Of a stretch of 64,000 nucleotides of DNA, positions 22,502 through 31,966 are shown piece by piece. Source of the stretch: Mytilus galloprovincialis (taxonomy: Eukaryota; Mollusca; Bivalvia; Mytilida; Mytilidae); contig NC_134839.1 of assembly GCF_965363235.1 (NCBI RefSeq), forward strand, positions 113,268,517-113,332,516, given 5' to 3'. Made by a program: the position numbers and the translations under genes. A model generated the notes under the pieces. The model saw nothing but the letters and a program-made list of their open reading frames with translations. It was not told the origin of the DNA and made no database searches. How positions within the stretch are numbered: the stretch's first letter is position 1; the number at the start of each line of letters is the position of its first letter.

Positions 22502-25500
22502 TTTCTCTGGCTCTCATTGTTGGTGTTGTTGTATCTTTCTCTGGCTCTCATTGTTGGTGTTGTTGTATCTTTCTCTGGCTCTCATTGTTGGTGTTGTTGT
22601 ATCTTTCTCTGGCTCTCATTGTTGGTGTTGTTGTATCTTTCTCTGGCTCTCATTGTTGGTGTTGTTGTATCTTTCTCTGGCTCTCATTGTTGGTGTTGTT
22701 GTATCTTTCTCTGCTCTCATTGTTGGTGTTGTTGTATCTTTCTCTGGCTCTCATTGTTGGTGTTGTTGTATCTTTCTCTGGCTCTCATTGTTGGTGTTGT
22801 TGTATCTTTCTCTGGCTCTCATTATTGGTGTTGTTGTATCTTTCTCTGGCCTCTCATTGTTGGTGTTGTTGTATCTTTCTCTGCTCTCATTGTTGGTGTT
22901 GTTGTATCTTTCTCTGGCTCTCATTGTTGGTGTTGTTGTATCTTTCTCCGGCTCTCATTGTTGGTGTTGTTGTATCTTTCTCTGGCTCTCATTGTTGGTG
23001 TTGTTGTATCTTTCTCTGGCCTCTCATTGTTGGTGTTGTTGTATCTTTCTCTGGCTCTCATTGTTGGTGTTGTTGTATCTTTCTCTGGCTCTCATTATTG
23101 GTGTTGTTGTATCTTTCTCTGCTCTCATTGTTGGTGTTGTTGTATCTTTCTCTGGCTCTCATTGTTGGTGTTGTTGTATCTTTCTCTGGCTCTCATTGTT
23201 GGTGTTGTATCTTTCTCTGGCTCTCATTGTTGGTGTTGTTGTATCTTTCTCTGGCTCTCATTGTTGGTGTTGTTGTATCTTTCTCTGGCTCTCATTGTTG
23301 GTGTTGTTGTATCTTTCTCTGGCTCTCATTGTTGGTGTTGTTGTATCTTTCTCTGGCTCTCATTGTTGGTGTTGTTGTATCTTTCTCTGGCTCTCATTGT
23401 TGGTGTTGTTGTATCTTTCTCTGGCTCTCATTATTGGTGTTGTTGTATCTTTCTCTGGCCTCTCATTGTTGGTGTTGTTGTATCTTTCTCTGCTCTCATT
23501 GTTGGTGTTGTTGTATCTTTCTCTGGCTCTCATTGTTGGTGTTGTATCTTTCTCTGCTCTCATTGTTGGTGTTGTTGTATCTTTCTCTGGCTCTCATTGT
23601 TGGTGTTGTTGTATCTTTCTCTGGCTCTCATTATTGGTGGTGTTGTATCTTTCTCTGGCTCTCATTGTTGGTGTTGTTGTATCTTTCTCTGGCTCTCATT
23701 GTTGGTGTTGTTGTATCTTTCTCTGGCTCTCATTGTTGGTGTTGTTGTATCTTTCTTTGGCTCTCATTGTTGGTGTTGTATCTTTCTCTGCTCTCATTGT
23801 TGGTGTTGTTGTATCTTTCTCTGGCTCTCATTGTTGGTGTTGTTGTATCTTTCTCTGGCTCTCATTGTTGGTGTTGTTGTATCTTTCTCTGGCTCTCATT
23901 GTTGGTGTTGTATCTTTCTCTGCTCTCATTGTTGGTGTTGTTGTATCTTTCTCTGGCTCTCATTGTTGGTGTTGTTGTATCTTTCTCTGGCTCTCATTGT
24001 TGGTGTTGTTGTATCTTTCTCTGGCTCTCATTGTTGGTGTTGTTGTATCTTTCTCTGGCTCTCATTATTGGTGTTGTTGTATCTTTCTCTGGCCTCTCAT
24101 TGTTGGTGTTGTTGTATCTTTCTCTGCTCTCATTGTTGGTGTTGTTGTATCTTTCTCTGGCTCTCATTGTTGGTGTTGTTGTATCTTTCTCCGGCTCTCA
24201 TTGTTGGTGTTGTTGTATCTTTCTCTGGCTCTCATTGTTGGTGTTGTTGTATCTTTCTCTGGCCTCTCATTGTTGGTGTTGTTGTATCTTTCTCTGGCTC
24301 TCATTGTTGGTGTTGTTGTATCTTTCTCTGGCTCTCATTATTGGTGTTGTTGTATCTTTCTCTGCTCTCATTGTTGGTGTTGTTGTATCTTTCTCTGGCT
24401 CTCATTGTTGGTGTTGTTGTATCTTTCTCTGGCTCTCATTGTTGGTGTTGTATCTTTCTCTGGCTCTCATTGTTGGTGTTGTTGTATCTTTCTCTGGCTC
24501 TCATTGTTGGTGTTGTTGTATCTTTCTCTGGCTCTCATTGTTGGTGTTGTTGTATCTTTCTCTGGCTCTCATTGTTGGTGTTGTTGTATCTTTCTCTGGC
24601 TCTCATTATTGGTGTTGTTGTATCTTTCTCTGGCTCTCATTGTTGGTGTTGTTGTATCTTTCTCTGGCTCTCATTGTTGGTGTTGTTGTATCTTTCTCTG
24701 GCTCTCATTGTTGGTGTTGTATCTTTCTCTGCTCTCATTGTTGGTGTTGTTGTATCTTTCTCTGGCTCTCATTGTTGGTGTTGTTGTATCTTTCTCTGGC
24801 TCTCATTGTTGGTGTTGTTGTATCTTTCTCTGGCTCTCATTGTTGGTGTTGTTGTATCTTTCTCTGGCTCTCATTATTGGTGTTGTTGTATCTTTCTCTG
24901 GCCTCTCATTGTTGGTGTTGTTGTATCTTTCTCTGCTCTCATTGTTGGTGTTGTTGTATCTTTCTCTGGCTCTCATTGTTGGTGTTGTTGTATCTTTCTC
25001 CGGCTCTCATTGTTGGTGTTGTTGTATCTTTCTCTGGCTCTCATTGTTGGTGTTGTTGTATCTTTCTCTGGCCTCTCATTGTTGGTGTTGTTGTATCTTT
25101 CTCTGGCTCTCATTGTTGGTGTTGTTGTATCTTTCTCTGGCTCTCATTATTGGTGTTGTTGTATCTTTCTCTGCTCTCATTGTTGGTGTTGTTGTATCTT
25201 TCTCTGGCTCTCATTGTTGGTGTTGTTGTATCTTTCTCTGGCTCTCATTGTTGGTGTTGTATCTTTCTCTGGCTCTCATTGTTGGTGTTGTTGTATCTTT
25301 CTCTGGCTCTCATTGTTGGTGTTGTTGTATCTTTCTCTGCTCTCATTGTTGGTGTTGTTGTATCTTTCTCTGGCTCTCATTGTTGGTGTTGTTGTATCTT
25401 TCTCCGGCTCTCATTGTTGGTGTTGTTGTATCTTTCTCTGGCTCTCATTGTTGGTGTTGTTGTATCTTTCTCTGGCCTCTCATTGTTGGTGTTGTTGTAT

Positions 25501-28500
25501 CTTTCTCTGGCTCTCATTGTTGGTGTTGTTGTATCTTTCTCTGGCTCTCATTATTGGTGTTGTTGTATCTTTCTCTGCTCTCATTGTTGGTGTTGTTGTA
25601 TCTTTCTCTGGCTCTCATTGTTGGTGTTGTTGTATCTTTCTCTGGCTCTCATTGTTGGTGTTGTTGTATCTCTGGCTCTCATTATTGGTGTTGTTGTATC
25701 TTTCTCTGGCTCTCATTGTTGGTGTTGTTGTATCTTTCTCTGGCTCTCATTGTTGGTGTTGTATCTTTCTCTGGCTCTCATTGTTGGTGTTGTTGTATCT
25801 TTCTCTGGCTCTCATTGTTGGTGTTGTTGTATCTTTCTCTGGCTCTCATTGTTGGTGTTGTTGTATCTTTCTTTGGCTCTCATTGTTGGTGTTGTTGTAT
25901 CTTTCTCTGCTCTCATTGTTGGTGTTGTTGTATCTTTCTCTGGCTCTCATTGTTGGTGTTGTTGTATCTTTCTCTGGCTCTCATTGTTGGTGTTGTTGTA
26001 TCTTTCTCTGGCTCTCATTGTTGGTGTTGTTGTATCTTTCTCTGGCTCTCATTGTTGGTGTTGTTGTATCTTTCTCTGGCTCTCATTGTTGGTGTTGTTG
26101 TATCTTTCTCTGGCTCTCATTGTTGGTGTTGTTGTATCTTTCTCTGGCTCTCATTGTTGATGTTGTTGTATCTTTCTCTGGCTCTCATTGTTGGTGTTGT
26201 TGTATCTTTCTCTGGCCCTCATTGTTGGTGTTGTTGTATCTTTCTCTGGCTCTCATTGTTGGTGTTGTTGTATCTTTCTCTGGCTCTCATTGTTGGTGTT
26301 GTTGTATCTTTCTCTGGCTCTCATTGTTGGTGTTGTTGTATCTTTCTCTGGCTCTTATTGTTGGTGTTGTATCTTTCTCTGCTCTCATTGTTGGTGTTGT
26401 TGTATCTTTCTCTGGCTCTCATTGTTGGTGTTGTTGTATCTTTCTCTGGCCTCTCATTGTTGGTGTTGTTGTATCTTTCTCTGGCTCTCATTGTTGGTGT
26501 TGTTGTATCTTTCTCTGGCTCTCATTATTGGTGTTGTTGTATCTTTCTCTGCTCTCATTGTTGGTGTTGTTGTATCTTTCTCTGGCTCTCATTGTTGGTG
26601 TTGTTGTATCTTTCTCTGGCTCTCATTGTTGGTGTTGTATCTTTCTCTGGCTCTCATTGTTGGTGTTGTTGTATCTTTCTCTGGCTCTCATTGTTGGTGT
26701 TGTTGTATCTTTCTTTGGCTCTCATTGTTGGTGTTGTTGTATCTTTCTCTGCTCTCATTGTTGGTGTTGTTGTATCTTTCTCTGGCTCTCATTGTTGGTG
26801 TTGTTGTATCTTTCTCTGGCTCTCATTGTTGGTGTTGTTGTATCTTTCTCTGGCTCTCATTGTTGGTGTTGTTGTATCTTTCTCTGGCTCTCATTGTTGG
26901 TGTTGTTGTATCTTTCTCTGGCTCTCATTGTTGGTGTTGTTGTATCTTTCTCTGGCTCTCATTGTTGGTGTTGTTGTATCTTTCTCTGGCTCTCATTATT
27001 GGTGTTGTTGTATCTTTCTCTGGCCTCTCATTGTTGGTGTTGTTGTATCTTTCTCTGCTCTCATTGTTGGTGTTGTTGTATCTTTCTCTGGCTCTCATTG
27101 TTGGTGTTGTTGTATCTTTCTCCGGCTCTCATTGTTGGTGTTGTTGTATCTTTCTCTGGCTCTCATTGTTGGTGTTGTTGTATCTTTCTCTGGCCTCTCA
27201 TTGTTGGTGTTGTTGTATCTTTCTCTGGCTCTCATTGTTGGTGTTGTTGTATCTTTCTCTGGTTCTCATTATTGGTGTTGTTGTATCTTTCTCTGCTCTC
27301 ATTGTTGGTGTTGTTGTATCTTTCTCTGGCTCTCATTGTTGGTGTTGTTGTATCTTTCTCTGGCTCTCATTGTTGGTGTTGTATCTTTCTCTGGCTCTCA
27401 TTGTTGGTGTTGTTGTATCTTTCTCTGGCTCTCATTGTTGGTGTTGTTGTATCTTTCTCTGGCTCTCATTGTTGGTGTTGTTGTATCTTTCTCTGGCTCT
27501 CATTGTTGGTGTTGTTGTATCTTTCTCTGGCTCTCATTATTGGTGTTGTTGTATCTTTCTCTGCTCTCATTGTTGGTGTTGTTGTATCTTTCTCTGGCTC
27601 TCATTGTTGGTGTTGTTGTATCTTTCTCTGGCTCTCATTGTTGGTGTTGTATCTTTCTCTGGCTCTCATTGTTGGTGTTGTTGTATCTTTCTCTGGCTCT
27701 CATTGTTGGTGTTGTTGTATCTTTCTCTGGCTCTCATTGTTGGTGTTGTTGTATCTTTCTTTGGCTCTCATTGTTGGTGTTGTTGTATCTTTCTCTGCTC
27801 TCATTGTTGGTGTTGTTGTATCTTTCTCTGGCTCTCATTGTTGGTGTTGTTGTATCTTTCTCTGGCTCTCATTGTTGGTGTTGTTGTATCTTTCTCTGGC
27901 TCTCATTGTTGGTGTTGTTGTATCTTTCTCTGGCTCTCATTGTTGGTGTTGTTGTATCTTTCTCTGGCTCTCATTGTTGGTGTTGTTGTATCTTTCTCTG
28001 GCTCTCATTGTTGGTGTTGTTGTATCTTTCTCTGGCTCTCATTGTTGGTGTTGTTGTATCTTTCTCTGGCTCTCATTGTTGATGTTGTTGTATCTTTCTC
28101 TGGCTCTCATTGTTGGTGTTGTTGTATCTTTCTCTGGCCCTCATTGTTGGTGTTGTTGTATCTTTCTCTGGCTCTCATTGTTGGTATTGTTGTATCTTTC
28201 TCTGGCTCTCATTGTTGGTGTTGTTGTATCTTTCTCTGGCTCTCATTGTTGGTGTTGTTGTATCTTTCTCTGGCTCTTATTGTTGGTGTTGTTGTATCTT
28301 TCTCTGCTCTCATTGTTGGTGTTGTTGTATCTTTCTCTGGCTCTCATTGTTGGTGTTGTTGTATCTTTCTCTGGCCTCTCATTGTTGGTGTTGTTGTATC
28401 TTTCTCTGGCTCTCATTGTTGGTGTTGTTGTATCTTTCTCTGGCTCTCATTATTGGTGTTGTTGTATCTTTCTCTGCTCTCATTGTTGGTGTTGTTGTAT

Positions 28501-28767
28501 CTTTCTCTGGCTCTCATTGTTGGTGTTGTTGTATCTTTCTCTGGCTCTCATTGTTGGTGTTGTATCTTTCTCTGGCTCTCATTGTTGGTGTTGTTGTATC
28601 TTTCTCTGGCTCTCATTGTTGGTGTTGTTGTATCTTTCTTTGGCTCTCATTGTTGGTGTTGTTGTATCTTTCTCTGCTCTCATTGTTGGTGTTGTTGTAT
28701 CTTTCTCTGGCTCTCATTGTTGGTGTTGTTGTATCTTTCTCTGGCTCTCATTGTTGGTGTTGTTGTA
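22502..28767. repeat. 34-bp minisatellite, left block (about 184 units)
   Basis: The basic 34-bp unit contains GGCTCTCATTGTTGGTG followed by TTGTTGTATCTTTCTCT. Variants lose one G (33 bp), gain one C (35 bp), lose TTG (31 bp) or change GTTGG to ATTGG. Since 34 is not divisible by three and the unit has no plus-strand stop, all three plus frames stay open for kilobases and give the same 34-residue cycle (LALIVGVVVSF, GSHCWCCCIFLW, LSLLVLLYLS). The frames are a by-product of the repeat; I do not call genes. Marker variants (GATGTTG with GGCCCTC and GGCTCTTATTG) recur near 26157, 28080 and 32590, so multi-unit blocks have been copied. Confidence 0.95.
28762..28767. other. Target-site duplication GTTGTA, left copy
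   Basis: GTTGTA ends the left minisatellite block exactly where the inverted repeat AGTAGTAGGGTG starts. Removing the element and one copy restores a normal unit (GGTGTTGTTGTATCTTTC). Confidence 0.9.
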
Positions 28768-29229
28768 AGTAGTAGGGTGTGTGGAGTTTTAGGCACCCCA
28801 AAAACGCAGGGCGCGAGGGCGCAGCCAAATATGGCCAAGCCCCGCCCCTTTATCGAAACGTCCCCTCCGGTTGACCAAATATGGTCAGCTGACTAGGACG
28901 ACTGACCATATAAGGAAAACATGTCCAAATAAGGTCAACACTTGATTTTCACTCAGAAACCGAGATAAACGCACATGACCATATAAGGAAATAACTCAGA
29001 GTATCAAATGACCATATTAGGAAAATATGTCCAAATAAGGTCAACACTTTATTTTCACTCGAAAATCGAAATAAACACACATGTCCATATATGGAAGTAT
29101 GATATGACCATATACGGAAAATATGTTCAGACAATGTATGTCATTCAAAAATCAACCTCTTAAAAGCGATGGAGCGGGGAGGCAACTCGGGAAATGGGAG
29201 ATAACTCTAGACGAACCGACATTGGTCTA
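28768..29229. repeat. Left terminal inverted repeat of the Polinton-like element
   Basis: Matches 31967-32427 in reverse for the full length with about five substitutions and possibly one indel. A GC-rich terminal 100 bp (GCAGGGCGCGAGGGCGCAGC) is followed by spaced CArG-type boxes. An inner duplicated unit (GGTCAACACTTGATTTTCACTC, then GGTCAACACTTTATTTTCAC) repeats at ~107 bp. Confidence 0.93.
28825..29117. promoter_or_regulatory. Array of 8 perfect CArG-type boxes (left TIR)
   Basis: CC(A/T)6GG occurs at 28825 and 28875 (CCAAATATGG), 28906 and 28979 (CCATATAAGG), 28925 and 29031 (CCAAATAAGG), 29012 (CCATATTAGG) and 29085 (CCATATATGG). A ninth, CCATATACGG at 29108, is one base off but perfect in the other TIR. 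This is the consensus of serum response factor. Binding is not shown by sequence alone. Confidence 0.75.
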
Positions 29230-29270
29230 GCATATCATTCTGTTTAATCATATATAGGAAGGAGTGATGT

Positions 29271-29417
29271 ATGGCGTCCACAATAACGACGTGTCTAGTT
29301 TTAAACGTTTATTTATTCACAAACAAATTCATTGGTAAATGTTTTTCAATTCGGATTCGATCGGCTTTGGGTCTCGGGCGGTGGCCGCAGTGGCGGTGGC
29401 GGCGGCTATGGTTATAA
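29271..29417 (+). other. Short leader ORF (48 codons) ending in the GTTATAAGAGG motif
   Basis: The frame from ATG 29271 (MASTITTCLVLNVYLFTNKF ...) ends RRLWL-stop, with the TAA inside GTTATAAGAGG at 29411-29421. This is the same overlap seen at the end of the next gene. It may be the residue of a deleted upstream gene or only chance. The start context is weak (T at -3). Confidence 0.25.
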
Positions 29418-29421
29418 GAGG
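29411..29421 (+). promoter_or_regulatory. GTTATAAGAGG motif, copy 1 (TATA-like, before the capsid-like gene)
   Basis: Lies 38 bp upstream of ATG 29449. An identical 11-bp copy lies 35 bp upstream of ATG 29900. The core TATAAG and constant spacing suggest a compact virus-type promoter. Confidence 0.5.
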
Positions 29422-29448
29422 AAGAGGATCGAATGCTTAATCAAAACC

Positions 29449-29871
29449 ATGGACGAGTTTTACTTATTCGTCAATAGTGGAGACTCGCTCCAACTTTTTC
29501 CCCAGAATAGGGGAGGACAGTTCAGAATACGTTTACCTAGATCACACTTAATGAAAGGAACGTGGGAGTGTGCTCTGTTGGAGATGACCTTTGTACCGGC
29601 TTTTGAAACGTCTACGCAGAGGATGTACGTGTGTTGCGATCTGGTAAGGGATGAATCTTACGTCAGAGACACTTACCTGCCACTGCTTCAATCCGTAGCC
29701 ATCAGAAAAGAAGAGACCACGGAGATAATTTTCGAGAGACCGCTCTACCTCGCGTCGAGGGGAGGCGAGACGGAAATATTGGAAATCACCTTGAGAGACG
29801 ATCGACTTCGCGTGTGCCGTTGCAAAGATGATCACGTGTTCTGCTTGCTTCATTTCCGACAAAAGTTATAA
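29449..29871 (+). CDS. Penton-like minor capsid protein candidate (140 aa)
   Basis: I start the protein at ATG 29449 because its context is ideal (ACC-ATG-G) and it begins MDEFYLFVNSGDSLQLFPQN, the usual opening of the family. An in-frame ATG at 29332 would add 39 residues rich in Gly and basic residues (SGGGRSGGGGGYGYKRKR). Family wording that I recognise: FPQNRGGQFRIRLP, then MKGTWECALLEM, and the end VFCLLHFRQK. Proteins of this kind are common beside packaging ATPase and protease genes in invertebrate Polinton/adintovirus elements and are thought to be the single-jelly-roll penton, which forms capsid vertices. The gene ends 28 bp before the next start, and its stop codon lies in the shared GTTATAAGAGG motif. 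The frame is intact. Family membership is likely; the penton role is inferred. Confidence 0.65.
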   Translation: MDEFYLFVNSGDSLQLFPQNRGGQFRIRLPRSHLMKGTWECALLEMTFVPAFETSTQRMYVCCDLVRDESYVRDTYLPLLQSVAIRKEETTEIIFERPLYLASRGGETEILEITLRDDRLRVCRCKDDHVFCLLHFRQKL

Positions 29872-29875
29872 GAGG
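29865..29875 (+). promoter_or_regulatory. GTTATAAGAGG motif, copy 2 (before the ATPase-protease gene)
   Basis: Identical to copy 1 and overlapping the TAA stop of the capsid-like gene (TTA TAA GAG). Sits 35 bp before ATG 29900, which supports that start over the ATG at 29828. Confidence 0.5.
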
Positions 29876-29899
29876 GAAAGTTCCACCCTTGAAGTGAGG

Positions 29900-31336
29900 A
29901 TGGAGTGTCCTAGCTGTCAAAGAATGTTTTCGAGAAGAGACGTCATGTTGAGACATCATCGAAATAAGCATGGTACTGGCGTACCACCACCGCCGCCGCC
30001 AACGCCGCCACCACCGCCGCCACCACCGCCACCGCCGCCACCGCCGCCACCGCAAAATGCGACGCAAGAAAGTTTTCGTTTTCAACACCCATTCACCATG
30101 ATCGTCTCCGGTCCGACCTCCTGCGGCAAGACGTTTTTCGTGAAGGAAGCATTGCGAAGATCCACGTGCAACCCGGTGCCGGAGAGGATCGTCTGGTTGT
30201 ACCGACGATGGCAACCCCTCTACGACGAGATTCGAAAGACGGTGGTGCCCACCGTGGAATTCGTTCGCGGTATCCCGATCGAGTTGGAAGCCGATCACTT
30301 CTTCGATGCACGGACCAGAAACTTACTCGTGCTGGACGACCTGATGTCGACCTCGGCCAAAGACCGTCGCATCAACGACTTGTTCACGGAAGGATCGCAT
30401 CACCGGAACCTGTCGGTGGTGGCTGTGAATCAGAACCTGTATTTCGGGAAGGATCCGACTCAGAGGAGAAACTGTCACTACCTGGTCCTCTTCGACAATC
30501 CAGTCGATCGCCAGCCCGTCGCCACGCTAGGTAGACAGATGTATCCGAGTCAGAGACACCTCTTGATGCAAACGTTCCGAGAGGCCACGAGGAGACCCTT
30601 CGGATATCTTCTGGTGGATCTGAAGGCCGCTACACCCGAACACTTGAGATTACGTAGCGACGTCTTGGGCGGAGGCGAAAAAGACGCCGAAGCCGAGGAC
30701 GAAGACGTCGATTCCACCGGATGCGAATCGAACACCATGGAATTCGGGGAAGAAGACGTCGGAAGCGAATCGGACCTGATGGCTTGCCGCGCATGCGGAC
30801 TGGTATTTGCGCACGCCCGGGGACTCGAGATCCATCAAGAGAGGGACTGTGGCGACGAACCATCCGCCAAACGATGCAGAACGGAAGACGACGGCGTGGA
30901 GGGAACCTACGGATACGAACTGGAGTGTTATCTCGAAGACCTGCCGGCGACCGTGTGTTGTGTCGATGCACTGCCGGATGAAGTCTCGAACAGGCCCCGT
31001 AGTTTCGTCGTCAACACGGACGACTGCGACGGCAAGGGCATTCACTGGGTGGCATTCCACTTCCCGCGAGAGGGACCCGTCGAATTTTTCGATTCGTTCG
31101 GACGTTCTCCGGAGTATTACCTTCGTCGCTTTAGGAACGTGCTCATCGCCAATGGACCTCAATACAGATTCAGTACGACTCAAGTGCAACCGGGATCATC
31201 CGATACGTGCGGACTCTACTGTGTACATTACGTGAAGATGAGATATAGAAACATTAGCATGGAAGACATTGTGAAAGATTTTTCGTCTAGAGACTTGATG
31301 AGTAACGACGACAAACTGCTTGCATTGTACGAATGA
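29900..31336 (+). CDS. Fusion protein: zinc finger, packaging ATPase, zinc finger, adenain-like protease (478 aa)
   Basis: I start at ATG 29900 (A at -3, G at +4); an ATG at 29828 would add 24 residues and overlap the upstream gene. Order: C2H2 finger (C3, C6, H19, H24); polyproline tract (about 29-51); A32/FtsK-HerA-type DNA-packaging ATPase with Walker A GPTSCGKT (71-78), Walker B LLVLDD (142-147) and a VVAVNQN sensor strand; an acidic linker; a C2HC finger (C296, C299, H312, C317); and a C-terminal adenovirus-type cysteine protease. The protease has GIHWVAF (His382), EFFDSFG (Asp398), and Gln430 seven residues before Cys437 in DTCGLYC, so the catalytic set is complete. In related viruses the ATPase drives genome packaging and the protease matures capsid proteins, usually from separate genes. 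The frame is intact, and AATAAA follows the stop by 5 bp. A fused, dual-finger form is unusual. Confidence 0.88.
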   Translation: MECPSCQRMFSRRDVMLRHHRNKHGTGVPPPPPPTPPPPPPPPPPPPPPPPQNATQESFRFQHPFTMIVSGPTSCGKTFFVKEALRRSTCNPVPERIVWLYRRWQPLYDEIRKTVVPTVEFVRGIPIELEADHFFDARTRNLLVLDDLMSTSAKDRRINDLFTEGSHHRNLSVVAVNQNLYFGKDPTQRRNCHYLVLFDNPVDRQPVATLGRQMYPSQRHLLMQTFREATRRPFGYLLVDLKAATPEHLRLRSDVLGGGEKDAEAEDEDVDSTGCESNTMEFGEEDVGSESDLMACRACGLVFAHARGLEIHQERDCGDEPSAKRCRTEDDGVEGTYGYELECYLEDLPATVCCVDALPDEVSNRPRSFVVNTDDCDGKGIHWVAFHFPREGPVEFFDSFGRSPEYYLRRFRNVLIANGPQYRFSTTQVQPGSSDTCGLYCVHYVKMRYRNISMEDIVKDFSSRDLMSNDDKLLALYE

Positions 31337-31340
31337 ATGT

Positions 31341-31346
31341 AATAAA
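31341..31346 (+). terminator. Polyadenylation signal AATAAA
   Basis: AATAAA starts five bases after the TGA stop (31334-31336) of the ATPase-protease gene. Such tight spacing is typical of compact viral genomes. Confidence 0.6.
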
Positions 31347-31435
31347 TATATATGAAACTGACATCTGCGTTAGTATTTTTTCTATTTGCCCCGAACACGA
31401 TACGATTAATCGGTGATTGATGTTCACATCATGAA

Positions 31436-31590
31436 GAGTTGCTTCCCTTTTTTGTATCAGAGTTCCTCGATACGATCACGTGACCTTGCCTCGTTGAATT
31501 GTCACTCCACGAGAGATATATATACAGAGTTGCTTCCCTTGTTTTGTACCAGAGTTAACGTTCCTCGATACGATCACGTGACCTGTTGTC
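31436..31590. repeat. Direct repeat with CACGTG E-box, two copies
   Basis: GAGTTGCTTCCCTT, GAGTT, CCTCGATACGATCACGTGAC occurs at about 31436-31485 and again at 31528-31583 with a small insertion. ATCACGTGACC matches the E-box of USF/MITF/TFE-type bHLH factors. Confidence 0.75.
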
Positions 31591-31802
31591 CATATATGGT
31601 CATGTATTTTATTTTGATTTTTCAACGGAAATAAGGTTTTTACCAAATTTGGTCATGATTTCCATATATGGTCATAGGTTGTTTTGTCGATTTCCATATA
31701 TGGTCATGTATGTTTATTTTGAGTGAAATTAAGGTTCTTACCAAATTTGGTCATAATTTCCATATATGGTCATAGGGTATTGTGGTCGCTTTCCATATAT
31801 GG
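31590..31802. promoter_or_regulatory. Inner array of 7 perfect CArG-type boxes
   Basis: CCATATATGG at 31590, 31662, 31694, 31760 and 31793; CCAAATTTGG at 31643 and 31741. The intervening text (GAGTGAAATTAAGGTTCTTA) is a diverged relative of the unit inside the TIR (GAGTGAAAATAAAGTGTTGA). The array looks like an older copy of the terminal unit. Confidence 0.75.
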
Positions 31803-31920
31803 AATTCATCATATGGTGGTCCAAGAGTCATACTCCGACATCTGGTGCTTCCGTTTTGATATATAGCCCTTCATACTAGAATTGGCAAAGATCTACGTGA
31901 GTCATACTGTTCATATAACG

Positions 31921-31962
31921 TCAGCGCCTTAGCGCCTTGCGTTTTTGTGGTTGCATAAAACA
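31921..31962 (-). repeat. Decayed internal copy of the element terminus
   Basis: The reverse complement, with GCACAAAAACGCAAGGCGCT-like wording (read ACCACAAAAACGCAAGGCGC), parallels the TIR terminus (CACCCCAAAAACGCAGGGCG). It lies just inside the right TIR. Confidence 0.55.
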
Positions 31963-31966
31963 TCAT

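Noticed and set aside
22412..28896. Very long plus-strand ORFs (2118, 1876, 1224 and 902 codons)
   Set aside because: They are the 34-bp minisatellite read in three frames. All three frames are open at the same time with the same residue cycle, with no domain and no gene structure.
29548..31189. Several minus-strand and alternate-frame ORFs of 60-179 codons in the Polinton-like element
   Set aside because: Shadows of the two GC-rich genes; no family wording, low-complexity Arg/Trp/Gly runs.
31413..31634. 73-codon plus-strand ORF after the ATPase-protease gene
   Set aside because: It spans the duplicated E-box block and a CArG box; no protein motif. Better explained as regulatory repeat DNA.
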